Below are positions 14,449 through 23,800 of a DNA stretch of 31,310 nt, piece after piece. The DNA comes from UBA2767 sp964194535. Lineage in GTDB: Bacteria; Pseudomonadota; Alphaproteobacteria; Rhizobiales; Methyloligellaceae. The stretch's first letter is position 1. Each line of letters begins with the position of its first letter. The DNA lies in NCBI GenBank assembly GCA_964194535.1, contig CAXMMX010000023.1:1-31310 (forward strand). The letters are read 5' to 3'. The position numbers and the translations under genes were made by a program. The notes beneath the pieces are model-generated. The model was not told where the DNA came from. It saw nothing but the letters and a program-made list of their open reading frames with translations, and ran no database searches.

Positions 14449-15600
14449 ATGGACCTGCAGCCCCCTCAAACCCCGCCGGTCCGGCAGACGTCGGCGCTTG
14501 GATCAGGTAAATTCTCGGGAGAAATCCAGGGAAAAGTCCCATCCGGGCGCCGCCGTGGCCGGGGGTCGGTGTCGAATCACACTAGCCGTTTTGAAACACA
14601 AATACGCGCCGAGAGCGATGATGGATGGGAAAGTTTGGGCGACCTTGAGCCCTTCGCAACTTCGGTTCAGGAGGAACGGGCCAAGAGCATTATTTCCAGC
14701 AACACCTCGCCCGACATCGGCTTCGACCAGTCCATCAATCCCTATCGCGGCTGCGAGCATGGCTGTATCTATTGCTATGCACGGCCCACCCACGCTTTTC
14801 TTGGGCTTTCGGCAGGGCTGGATTTCGAGACCAAGCTATTTGCCAAGGTGAACTCACCTGAACTTCTGGAAAAAGAACTGGCAAAGCCTAATTATGCCGT
14901 GAAGACCATTGCCATCGGCACAAACACCGATCCCTACCAGCCCATCGAGCGGCAATACCGCATCATGCGGCGGCTGCTGGAAATTCTGGAGCGCGCCAAC
15001 CACCCGGTCGGTATCGTCACCAAGTCGGCGCTCGTCTTGCGCGACAAGGACATTTTGTCCTCGATGGCAAAACGCGGCCTGGTGAAGGTCGCGCTCTCGA
15101 TCACCACGCTCGATCGCAAGCTTGCCCGCGCCATGGAGCCGCGCGCCTCAACGCCGCAAAAACGCCTTGAAGCTCTTGAAGAATTGTCAGCAGCTGGCAT
15201 CCCGACCGCTGTCATGGTGGCGCCGATCATTCCCGCGCTGAACGATCCTGAAATCGAGACAATCCTCACCAGAGCCCATGCGGCCGGCGCGTGCGAGGCC
15301 GGGTATATCATGCTGCGCCTGCCCCTGGAGATTTCCGATCTGTTCCAGGAATGGCTTGCAGAGAATACGCCGAACCGCGCAAAGCGCGTCATGTCGCTGA
15401 TACGCTCCATGCGCGGCGGCAAGGACTATGACTCGGGGTGGTGCAAGCGGATGCGTGGGCAAGGCCCCTATGCCTGGCAAATCGGACGGCGTTTCGAGCT
15501 TGCCACCAAGCGGCTAGGCCTCAACGCCAAGAGCTTTGATCTTCAAGTTGATCTGTTCGAACCGCCTGTCCTGCCGGGCCAGCAAATTCCGTTGCTTTAA
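14449..15600 (+). CDS. PA0069 family radical SAM protein (SplB/COG1533-like)
   Basis: A radical SAM enzyme of 383 residues with the 4Fe-4S motif CEHGCIYC (Cys102, Cys106, Cys109) after INPYRG, and TNTDPYQPIE in the barrel. COG1533 contains spore photoproduct lyase, but the PA0069 subgroup found in non-spore-formers has no proven reaction. About 85 N-terminal residues, basic and low-complexity (GRRRGRGS at 33-40), precede the barrel and might bind nucleic acid (inference). The C-terminal segment with DYDSGWCKRMRGQGPYA is characteristic of the subgroup. The start is ATG at 14449 with only a weak TAGG upstream. A LexA-like box ends 25 nt before it. RNase HII follows 39 bp downstream, so both may share the transcript. 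Confidence 0.92.
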   Translation: MDLQPPQTPPVRQTSALGSGKFSGEIQGKVPSGRRRGRGSVSNHTSRFETQIRAESDDGWESLGDLEPFATSVQEERAKSIISSNTSPDIGFDQSINPYRGCEHGCIYCYARPTHAFLGLSAGLDFETKLFAKVNSPELLEKELAKPNYAVKTIAIGTNTDPYQPIERQYRIMRRLLEILERANHPVGIVTKSALVLRDKDILSSMAKRGLVKVALSITTLDRKLARAMEPRASTPQKRLEALEELSAAGIPTAVMVAPIIPALNDPEIETILTRAHAAGACEAGYIMLRLPLEISDLFQEWLAENTPNRAKRVMSLIRSMRGGKDYDSGWCKRMRGQGPYAWQIGRRFELATKRLGLNAKSFDLQVDLFEPPVLPGQQIPLL

Positions 15601-15639
15601 TATTTGCACACGCACCGCTGCACAGGCACTCTCGTCGCC

Positions 15640-16287
15640 ATGATGGGAGCAAGCGATTCGCAAGCCGGACCCAACCTCACTCACGAGCAAAGTCTGATGC
15701 GCCAGCACGGCGGTCCGATCGCGGGCATCGATGAAGCCGGGCGCGGCCCCTGGGCGGGGCCGGTGGTCGCAGCCGCCGTAATCCTCGACATATCACATGT
15801 GCCCGAAGGGCTGAATGACTCCAAGAAGCTGAGTGAGGCCAGACGCGAGGCTCTTTATGCGCAAATTATCGGCGCCGCCCATGTTGGCGTTGGCATCGCA
15901 GACGTTGCACGCATCGACCAGGACAACATCCTGCAAGCCACGCTTTGGGCCATGGGGCAAGCCTGCAAGGCGCTCCCCCAGACACCGGCGGCGGCCCTCA
16001 TCGACGGCAATAGATGCCCCGCCCTCGACTGCCCGGCTGAGGCTCTCGTTAAAGGAGATGCTTTGTCTCTCAGCGTCGCCGCGGCTTCAATCATCGCCAA
16101 GGTCACCCGGGACCGCATAATGGCGGAATTGGCCAAAACCCATCCCGGATATGCCTGGGAGCACAACAAGGGATATGGCACACGCGATCATTCCGATTGC
16201 CTGAAGCAGCTGGGAGTGACAATCCATCATCGCCGCTCCTTCAAGCCCGTGCAGGCAGTCCTCACGCAAAATGCTTTGAGCGATTAA
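15640..16287 (+). CDS. rnhB: Ribonuclease HII
   Basis: Cleaves the RNA strand of RNA-DNA hybrids and starts removal of misincorporated ribonucleotides. The protein is 215 residues. The catalytic acids are Asp31 and Glu32 in GIDEAGRGPWAGP, Asp122 in LIDGN and Asp158 in VTRDRIM. The HNKGYGT motif near the C-terminus fits RNase HII. The start is ATG at 15640 (ATG 15643 is next to it). A TTG at 15604 would add 12 residues without conservation. No clear ribosome binding site is seen. It lies between the radical SAM gene and ccrM, on the same strand as both. Confidence 0.95.
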   Translation: MMGASDSQAGPNLTHEQSLMRQHGGPIAGIDEAGRGPWAGPVVAAAVILDISHVPEGLNDSKKLSEARREALYAQIIGAAHVGVGIADVARIDQDNILQATLWAMGQACKALPQTPAAALIDGNRCPALDCPAEALVKGDALSLSVAAASIIAKVTRDRIMAELAKTHPGYAWEHNKGYGTRDHSDCLKQLGVTIHHRRSFKPVQAVLTQNALSD

Positions 16288-16377
16288 GCCCGCCTTTACC
16301 TTGATCACTGCACACTGAGCGCTTGAACCTGCATGGCCCTGTTTGAGGTCTGAGTTTCGCGTATCAGGATCGTGTCT

Positions 16378-17487
16378 ATGAGTAAGCGTAAGAGCCAAAG
16401 CCCCGGTTCGGGCGTTGACCAGATCATTCTCGGTGATTGCATAGAAGAGTTGCGCGCCCTGCCCAAGGGATGCGCCGATCTCGTCTTCGCCGACCCGCCC
16501 TACAATCTCCAGCTCGATGGCGAGCTGATGCGGCCCAATAATACGCGGGTTGACGGGGTCGATAACGACTGGGACAAATTCTCTAACTTCGCCGCTTATG
16601 ATTCATTCACGCGTGACTGGCTTGCGGCCTGCCGCGACCTGCTCAAGCCCGACGGGGCGCTATGGGTCATCGGCAGCTATCACAATATTTTCCGTGTCGG
16701 CACGCAGCTCCAGGACCTGGGCTACTGGATCTTGAATGACATCATATGGCGAAAGACGAACCCGATGCCGAATTTCCGTGGCAAGCGCTTCACCAATGCC
16801 CATGAAACGCTGATCTGGGCGGCGCGCAGCGAGAAAAGCCGCTGCACCTTCAACTATGAAGCAATGAAGGCGCTCAACGAAGATCTTCAGATGCGCTCCG
16901 ACTGGCTGTTTCCCATCTGCTCCGGGCCGGAACGATTGAAGGACACGAAGGGCAAGAAAGCGCACCCGACGCAAAAGCCTGAAAGCCTGCTGCGGCGCAT
17001 TTTGCTGGCATCTACCAACCCTGGCGACGTTGTTGTTGATCCATTCTTCGGAACCGGCACCACGGGCGCGGCGGCCACGCGCCTTGGGCGTCACTGGATT
17101 GGTATCGAGCGGGAAAAATCCTACGTCAAGGTGGCGAAAAAACGCATTGATGCAATTGAGCCTCTCGATAAACAAACGCTTTGCGTCAGTGTGAGCAAGC
17201 GCGCAGCACCCCGTGTGCCATTCGGCACGCTCATCGAGCTTGGCATTATCAAGCCGGGCGCAACTCTCTATGACCCGCGCGCCAAACATGAAGCCCAAGT
17301 CCGGGCGGACGGCTCCATTGCGTGCGCGGGAGCGCAAGGCTCGATCCACAAGATCGGCGCCCATGTTCAGGGCTCCCAGGCCTGCAATGGCTGGACCTTC
17401 TGGCACTATGAGACGGGCGGCAAACTCAAACCCATCGACGCCCTGCGCAATCAGGCGCGGGCCCATCTCGGCATCAGCCCCAACTGA
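16378..17487 (+). CDS. ccrM: CcrM-type adenine-N6 DNA methyltransferase (GANTC)
   Basis: A solitary cell-cycle DNA methyltransferase of 369 residues that methylates adenine in GANTC. It is beta-class: DPPY at 39-42 comes before the SAM motif DPFFGTGT at 221-228. The target-recognition segment (about 100-200) includes HAHPTQKP-like GKKAHPTQKPESLL. The C-terminal region from about 275 (PRVPFGTLIELGIIKPG) is the RAMA-like domain typical of CcrM. Caulobacter CcrM is 358 residues. No cognate endonuclease is present. ATG 16378 with AGGA 8 nt upstream is preferred over GTG 16372. The 90-bp upstream gap contains no GANTC site, so autoregulation through its own methylation is not apparent. It ends 14 bp from the convergent mutY. 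Confidence 0.95.
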   Translation: MSKRKSQSPGSGVDQIILGDCIEELRALPKGCADLVFADPPYNLQLDGELMRPNNTRVDGVDNDWDKFSNFAAYDSFTRDWLAACRDLLKPDGALWVIGSYHNIFRVGTQLQDLGYWILNDIIWRKTNPMPNFRGKRFTNAHETLIWAARSEKSRCTFNYEAMKALNEDLQMRSDWLFPICSGPERLKDTKGKKAHPTQKPESLLRRILLASTNPGDVVVDPFFGTGTTGAAATRLGRHWIGIEREKSYVKVAKKRIDAIEPLDKQTLCVSVSKRAAPRVPFGTLIELGIIKPGATLYDPRAKHEAQVRADGSIACAGAQGSIHKIGAHVQGSQACNGWTFWHYETGGKLKPIDALRNQARAHLGISPN

Positions 17488-17501
17488 TCAGGCTTCGCAT
17501 T

Positions 17502-18584
17502 CTATGCCTCGATCTGTTCGAGCGCGTGGGCAACCACTTTTCGCATGAGAGATGGCAGAGCCTGATCTTCCAGCTCGCATCGCGGCACCCACATATATCT
17601 CTCGGGCGCCGCATCTTCGCTCACGCAAACGCTTTCCTCTGCTCGTGCGCGATACACCGCCAGTTCCAGATGGAAATGTGTGAAGGTATGGCGCACAAGA
17701 CCCGGCACACGCTCCCATGTAGCTGCAATTGGGCCTTCTGAATTTAATTCGCAATTCTCAGCTTCTGTCCACTCGGACCCCGGCACCTCGGTCATGCCTC
17801 CCAGCAGTCCTTTGGCCGGACGCTTGCGAAGCAGGATCGCTCCGTCTGCGCGCTCAACGAAAAATGCCGCCCCTCGCCGTGTCGGCTTGGCCTTCCTTGG
17901 TGTCCTGTATGGCAACACAGACGCCAATCCCGATGCCAGGCCCGCGCAACGGGCATTCCACGGACATCGCGTACATGATGGGCTGCGCGGCGTGCAAATG
18001 GTGGCGCCGAGATCCATCATCGCCTGCGCAAAATCTCCGGGTCTTGAGGCCGGGGCCAGCGACTCGAGCGCTGCGCGCAATTGAGGCTTGGCCCCCGGCA
18101 AAGGCGTCTCCAGCGCAAGAATGCGCGCCATTACCCGCTCCACATTGCCGTCCATCACGGCAGCTTGTTTCCCGAACGCGATGGCCGCTATGGCCGCTGC
18201 CGTATAGGGACCGACACCGGGAAGCGAGAGAAGTTCTTTTTCCGTTTCAGGAAAGCGCCCGGAAAACCGGTTGGTAACGACACGCGCGCAGGCGTGGAGA
18301 TTTCGAGCCCGCGCATAATATCCAAGCCCCGCCCAGGCTTGCAGCACATGCTCCAGATCGGCTGCCGCCAGCTCTTCAACCCCGGGCCAGAGTTTGAGAA
18401 ACTTGGCGTAAAAAGGCGCAACTGCTTTCACGGTCGTTTGCTGCAGCATGATTTCGCTCAGCCACACCCGGTAAGCGTCAGTCGTTTCACCGGGCGCCGC
18501 GCGCCATGGCAGATCACGGCGGCAGGCATCATACCAATCCAACAGGGCCGCCGCCGCCCACACCGGGTCGGGAATTTCCGACAT
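17502..18584 (-). CDS. mutY: A/G-specific adenine glycosylase MutY
   Basis: Removes adenine mispaired with 8-oxoguanine in base excision repair. The protein is 360 residues. The HhH-GPD domain holds catalytic Glu44 (SEIMLQQTTV), the hairpin LPGVGPYTA (121-129) and catalytic Asp145 (VMDGNVER). The 4Fe-4S loop has Cys197, Cys204, Cys207 and Cys213 with C-x6-C-x2-C-x5-C spacing. A C-terminal NUDIX-like domain (about 230-355), with RGAAFFVERADGAILLRKR, recognises 8-oxoG. ATG 18584 with GGGGA upstream is chosen. ATG 18605, with GAGG 7 nt upstream, would add seven residues and is almost as good. It is divergent from the DUF721 gene and convergent with ccrM. Confidence 0.96.
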   Translation of the reverse strand: MSEIPDPVWAAAALLDWYDACRRDLPWRAAPGETTDAYRVWLSEIMLQQTTVKAVAPFYAKFLKLWPGVEELAAADLEHVLQAWAGLGYYARARNLHACARVVTNRFSGRFPETEKELLSLPGVGPYTAAAIAAIAFGKQAAVMDGNVERVMARILALETPLPGAKPQLRAALESLAPASRPGDFAQAMMDLGATICTPRSPSCTRCPWNARCAGLASGLASVLPYRTPRKAKPTRRGAAFFVERADGAILLRKRPAKGLLGGMTEVPGSEWTEAENCELNSEGPIAATWERVPGLVRHTFTHFHLELAVYRARAEESVCVSEDAAPERYMWVPRCELEDQALPSLMRKVVAHALEQIEA

Positions 18585-18682
18585 GTTTTCCCCATGCCTC
18601 ATCATTGAGCTGCCTCGCCACATCATGGTCGGCTATGTTAGGAGCATCGGAGCGCGAGGAAAATGGACGAGATGAAACAGGC

Positions 18683-19204
18683 ATGAGCAATCCACTGAAA
18701 AAAAGTGCTGGAAAAAGACGTGGCGGCGGCCCAATGGCCGTGGGAGCCTATGTGCCTGCCATCGCCCGCAAGGTTTTCGAGGCGCATGGATTCCCCTCCG
18801 CTAGTATCCTTTCAGACTGGCCCGAAATCATCGGGGCTGATTTTGCCGCAATCACGGCTCCCGAACGCCTGGTGTGGCCGCGCGGGGAACATCAATCCCA
18901 TACAGATGGAGAGAGTCCTCGCAGAACGCCTTTGCACAGGCGGACAGGAGCTACCCTGTTCCTGCGCGTGGAGGGCCCGCGATCCCTGGAAGTCCAGCAT
19001 ATCGCTCCGCAGCTTCTTGAACGCATCAACACCTATTTCGGATATCGCGCGGTTGCCGAACTCAGGATCATGCAGGGCCCTGTCAGGCGTGATGTGCCTT
19101 CAGAGCCCCATGCTCGCGAGGTAAAAAAGGTGGAACTCGACAAAGAGATTGAAGATGAGAAGTTGCGCGTGGCGCTGGAGAAACTTGGCGCCGGCATAGA
19201 CTGA
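18683..19204 (+). CDS. DUF721 protein (DciA-like)
   Basis: A 173-residue protein with the DUF721 domain over about residues 20-130: YVPAIARKVFEAHGF, LSDWPEIIGADFAAITAPERLVWPRG, then LFLRVEGPRSLEVQHIAPQLLERINTYFG. The C-terminus is charged and may be helical. Pfam DUF721 includes DciA, the ancestral loader of the replicative helicase DnaB in bacteria lacking DnaC. That function is likely but not shown for this longer alphaproteobacterial form. The start is ATG at 18683 with a poor ribosome binding site. The order mutY, DUF721, DsbA, smc recurs in alphaproteobacteria. dsbA follows 138 bp downstream, and that gap shows no strong promoter. Confidence 0.85.
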   Translation: MSNPLKKSAGKRRGGGPMAVGAYVPAIARKVFEAHGFPSASILSDWPEIIGADFAAITAPERLVWPRGEHQSHTDGESPRRTPLHRRTGATLFLRVEGPRSLEVQHIAPQLLERINTYFGYRAVAELRIMQGPVRRDVPSEPHAREVKKVELDKEIEDEKLRVALEKLGAGID

Positions 19205-19342
19205 CCCCGCGCATCACATTCTCCACACATCCTTGTTAGTGTGCATTTCCATAATCCTGCTATATTCCCACGAAATACAAATGCATAAGCCTTGCGCAGA
19301 AATTTTCAGCAGGTCTGTGAGCTGGAGGTAAAGGAGTTGACC

Positions 19343-20041
19343 TTGTCAGATTCAAAATCATCAAAAAGCGAGGGTTTGTCACGTCGCAATACCCTCATTA
19401 TGAGTTTGGGCGCTCTGGTGGTCGCCGGAGCCGGCGGCGCCAATTACGTCATGGCGCAAAGCAGCCCAAAGCCGATGGGCTCGGAAAATATGATCAAAGT
19501 CGACGTCATGGCTGTCGACCCGAAGAACGACAACATCCTCGGCGACATCAATGCGCCAATTACCCTGGTCGAGTATGCGTCCATGACCTGTCCGCACTGC
19601 GCGAATTTCCATCAGCTCACATATCCTGAACTGAAAAAGAAATATATCGACACGGGCAAGGTCCGCTTGGTATTCCGTGAATTTCCGCTTGACCGCATTG
19701 CTTTTGCCGCTGCGGCGCTGGCGCGTTGCGCGGGAGAGAAGAAATTTTTTCCCTTCGTGGACATGATGTTCCGCACGCAGGACAAATGGGTCAAAGGCCC
19801 GGGCAGTCCAGCGCCGCGTCTGTTCTCCATGGCCAAGCAGGCCGGATTCGATGAGAAGTTTTTCAATACATGCATGCGCAATAAGGATGTCTCTGACCGG
19901 ATTGAAAAGGTCATGAACACGGGTCGCGAAAAGCACCAGGTCAAGTCGACACCGACGCTGTTCATCAATGGCAAGAAAGTCGAGGGCGGGAACAGCCTGG
20001 CTGATCTTGAAAAGGCAATGGAGCCTTATCTGAAAGGTTGA
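19343..20041 (+). CDS. DsbA family thiol-disulfide oxidoreductase, copy 1
   Basis: A periplasmic thioredoxin-fold protein of 232 residues. The active site CPHC is at 83-86 in EYASMTCPHCANFH, and the cis-proline is in KSTPTLFING. The N-terminus carries SRRNTLIMSLGALVVAGAGG (13-32), a hydrophobic signal or anchor preceded by twin arginines, which may use Tat or Sec. The start is TTG at 19343, with a perfect AAGGAG 6 nt upstream; a TTG at 19292 would add 17 residues upstream of that site. The fold with its helical insert resembles DsbA/ScsC-like proteins of alphaproteobacteria. It is followed directly by a second DsbA gene, and the two are clearly paralogous. Confidence 0.9.
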   Translation: MSDSKSSKSEGLSRRNTLIMSLGALVVAGAGGANYVMAQSSPKPMGSENMIKVDVMAVDPKNDNILGDINAPITLVEYASMTCPHCANFHQLTYPELKKKYIDTGKVRLVFREFPLDRIAFAAAALARCAGEKKFFPFVDMMFRTQDKWVKGPGSPAPRLFSMAKQAGFDEKFFNTCMRNKDVSDRIEKVMNTGREKHQVKSTPTLFINGKKVEGGNSLADLEKAMEPYLKG

Positions 20042-20067
20042 GTTCGTCGAGAATGGGGGACTACGCC

Positions 20068-20736
20068 GTGCACATCGACCGGCGCATTTTTGTAAGCGGT
20101 ATCCTAGCCGTTGGCGCGGGCAGCCTGGCAGGCTGCGCGGGCGGCGGTGCGCGCCAATCCGCACAAATGGATCCACTGAATGCCGATGGCACGCCGAACC
20201 AGGCGGAACTCATGAAGCTTGGACCGCTGGGAGAAAAGGTGCTGGGCAGCCCCACTGCCCCAACCACCATTATCGAATATGCCTCGCTGAGCTGTCCCTT
20301 CTGTCACAAGTTTCACCTGACAACCTATCCACGCATCAAGAAAGAACTCATCGACACGGGCAAGGTGCGCTACATCATCCGCGAATTTCCGATTGGCCGC
20401 TCGGCCGGCGCCGCTGCGATTATCGCCCGCTGTGCGCCTGCGAAGGATTACTTTGTTCTGTATGACAAGTTCCTGACACAGCAGAACAAATGGGTCTCAC
20501 AGAATGTCCGTCCCAATGCCATCTACAAGATTGCCGCCCAGACGGGCATGACGCGCAAGGCCTTCGACGCCTGTCTGTCAAACAAGGACGTCGAGGAAGG
20601 CTTGCGGATGGTGAAAGAGCGGGGCCGCGCATTCGGTGTCTCCGGCACGCCCACATTTTTCATTAATGGCAAAAAAGCCCGCGGCGCGCTTACGTTTGAC
20701 CAGATAATGGAAATGCTGGGCACACAAGTGACTTAA
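20068..20736 (+). CDS. DsbA family thiol-disulfide oxidoreductase, copy 2 (probable lipoprotein)
   Basis: A second thioredoxin-fold oxidoreductase, 222 residues. The active site CPFC is at 76-79 in EYASLSCPFCHKFH, and the cis-proline in SGTPTFFING. The signal peptide has DRRIFVSG followed by a lipobox LAGC (20-23), so Cys23 would be lipidated and the protein membrane-anchored. The start is GTG at 20068 because GGGGGA lies 7 nt upstream and it gives a normal signal length. ATG 20053 and TTG 20038 (overlapping the previous stop) are alternatives. Shared blocks with copy 1 (DTGKVR, REFP, AAA..ARCA, NKDV) indicate tandem duplication, with divergence in localisation and in the active-site dipeptide (PH versus PF). 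Confidence 0.88.
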   Translation: MHIDRRIFVSGILAVGAGSLAGCAGGGARQSAQMDPLNADGTPNQAELMKLGPLGEKVLGSPTAPTTIIEYASLSCPFCHKFHLTTYPRIKKELIDTGKVRYIIREFPIGRSAGAAAIIARCAPAKDYFVLYDKFLTQQNKWVSQNVRPNAIYKIAAQTGMTRKAFDACLSNKDVEEGLRMVKERGRAFGVSGTPTFFINGKKARGALTFDQIMEMLGTQVT

Positions 20737-20836
20737 TTGTCGTATTTTTCTCTTCTCGTCGTACTTTACCTCATAATCACGAACTGATTCGTCAAGGTGG
20801 GGAATTTCGCGAACAGAACAAAGTGGGGAACGCTTC

Positions 20837-23800
20837 GTGAAGATCACGCGTCTGAGGCTGCTGGGCTTCAAATCATTTGTCGAACCGATCGAACTTCTGG
20901 TCGAACCGGGTCTCACAGGCGTTGTCGGACCGAACGGGTGCGGCAAGTCCAACCTGCTTGAGGCCCTGCGCTGGGTGATGGGCGAAAACTCTCAAAAGAG
21001 CATGCGCGGCGCGGTAATGGATGATGTCATCTTTTCCGGCACCCAGAACCGGCCGGCAAGGAACATGGCCGAGGTGACCGTGTTCATTGATAATTCGGAG
21101 CGCTCGGCCCCGGCGGAATACAATGACACAGACCAGATCGAAGTCTCGCGCCGTATCGAGCGCGAAGCCGGCTCCATATTCCGGATTAATAGCAAAGACG
21201 TGCGAGCGCGCGATGTGAGGTTGCTGTTTGAAGACGCGGCAACAGGCGCGCGCTCCCCTGCCCTCGTGCGCCAGGGCCGAATTGGCGAAATCGTCAATGC
21301 CCAACCCCAGCAGCGCCGCCGCATTCTGGAAGATGCAGCGGGCATTGCCGGCCTGCACAGCCGCCGCCATGAAGCGGAACTGAGATTGAAGGGCGCGGAG
21401 GGCAACATTGAGCGGCTGCAGGATCTGATGGGCCAACTCAAAAGCCAGATGAACGCCCTGAAGCGCCAGGCACGCCAGGCGCGGCGCTATAAGGTAATTT
21501 CAGGCGAGATACGCGGTGGCGAAGCCTTGCAGCATCATCTGCGATGGCAGGCGGCCTGCGAATCTGTCGATGCCGAAGAGACTGCGCTAGAGGCGGCGGT
21601 TCGCGAGGTTGCGCAGTTCACCAAAAACGAAGCAGAGGCGATCCGGGCTCATTCGGGCGCCGCCGACGCCATGCAGCCCTTGCGCGACGCGGAAGCGACG
21701 CGGGCCGCCGTGCTGCACAGGCTCACCGTTGAGCGCGAGGCGCTGGACGAAGAAGAACAACGCGGGACAGACCGCAAGCAGGAGTTGGAGGACAGGCTTG
21801 CCCAACTGGAAAGCGATCTTTCACGCGAGCGCGACCGGGAACAGGAAGCCAGGGAAGCACTGGAGCAGCTTGGCCAGGAACAAAATGAACTCGCCGATGC
21901 GCCGGATGACTCCGAAGCCGCAACCAGAGCCGGAAAGACCATGGAAGCGCGTGCCGGCGAGTTGGAAGAGGCTGAAAGCGCACTTGGCTTACTTACCGGA
22001 AAGCTTGCCGATCTTCGGGCCGAGCGTCAGCAACTGACAGCTGCCCTGGAAAATGAGCAGGAGCGTATTACACGGCAAGAAGCCCGGGATGCCGAAACAC
22101 AATCGCGGCTAAAAGAACTTGAGTCACAACAGGGTGGTGATACCGGAATCGCCAAACTTCGCGCCAAGGTTGGAGATATTTCCAGCAGCGCCAAGAGACT
22201 GGAACAACAGGTGGTCGAGGCGGAAAAGCTTCTGGCTGACGCTCGGGAGAAGGAACGCTCAGCCAGGGAAACTGCCGCGGATGAAAATCTGCGTGCGCAG
22301 GAGCTTGAGACCGAAACGCAGACCCTCATAAAATTGCTCAAACCTGCAGAAGATGCCGAATGGGCGCCCATCGTCGGCAAGGTGCGCGTTGAGCCGGGCT
22401 ATGAGCTGGCATTGGGAGCGGCGCTCGGAGACGACCTCGACGCTTCGGACGACACCCATGCCCCGGCCCATTGGGATGCCATCTCATCCCGGGACACCGA
22501 CCCTGCCCTGCCTTCGGGCGCGGACCCCTTGAGTGCATTCGTGAAGGCGCCCAAGGCCCTGGCCCGCCGTCTGGCACAAATAGGCATCGTTGATGCCAAC
22601 AGCGGCGACGCCCTTCAAGACGCACTGAAACCAGGCCAAAGGCTGGTCTCCACAACAGGCGATCTGTGGCGCTGGGACGGCTATTCGGCGGCGGCCGATG
22701 CACCGACGGCTTCGGCCAAGCGGCTATCCGAGCTCAACCGGCTGGACAATTTGGGCGCTCAGGCGCAAGCGGCCCGTGAACTGGCTAAAAAGTCAGAACA
22801 GCAGCTGGCATTTATTTCCGAACAGGTTTCCAAAGCCGAAAAAGTGGACAGCCAGGCCAGTGATGCCTGGCGCAAGGCACAGAGCGAACTGGGACAGGCC
22901 CGCGATACGCTCGCTGCGGCGGAACATGACGCACATACGTCAAGCAAGGAACTGGGCGCGCTTGTTGAGGCCAGCAGCCGCACCAAAGAGGTGCTGGAAG
23001 AAGCCCGCGCGGCGATTGAGACCAAACAAGGCGCGCTGGATGCACTGGGGCCGGAGACGGCACTGGATACAGAACTGGCGACACTGCAATCCAGCGTCGC
23101 ACAGAAACGCTCTGCCTATTCGGACGCCCGCGCGAGCCACGACAACATCGAACGCGAGCAGCAACTTCGCCAGGACCGCATCGCTTCCATAGCCCGGGAA
23201 CTCGAGCAATGGAGCGAGCGCCAGGAAAGCGCTTCGCGGCAAATCGAGACGCTCAAGGACCGCTTTGAAGAAACCCGCTCCGAGATTGAAACCTTTGCCG
23301 ATTTGCCGGCGCAGGTCGAAGCAAAGCGCACGCGCCTGCTGGATGAAATCAGCAAGGCGGACAAAGAACGCCAGCAGGCCGCCGACGCCCTGGCGAAAGC
23401 CGATACGAGCCTGCGCGCGTACGAGAAGGCCATGCGCGAGGCGCAATCGGCTCTTTCAGAAGCACGCGAAAGCCGCGCCCGCATCGAGGCCCAGTTGGAA
23501 GCCGCCCGCGAGCGCCGCGCCGATCAGGCCAGGCTGATCTCCGAGCAACTCGAATGTGCCCCCGAGGAGTGTTTATCCATTGCCGAGTTGGAGCCTGATG
23601 CGGCGATTCCGGAGTTGCCCGAAATTGATGCCAGGATTGCCTCGCTGAAAGCCGATCGCGAACGCCTTGGCGGGGTTAATCTGGGTGCGGAAGAAGCGCT
23701 CAACGAGATCTCAGGCGAGCTTGAGAGCATGGGGGCTGAACAGGTGGACGTTGAAGAGGCCATCGCGCGGCTGCGGCAAGGCATCTCAAAACTCAATCGC

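Noticed and set aside
16660..17466. 268-codon open frame antisense to ccrM
   Set aside because: Shadow of a GC-rich gene. The sense frame has complete methyltransferase motifs; the antisense protein resembles nothing.
19379..20176. 265-codon antisense frame over the DsbA genes
   Set aside because: Spans two well-supported sense genes and has no recognisable domain.
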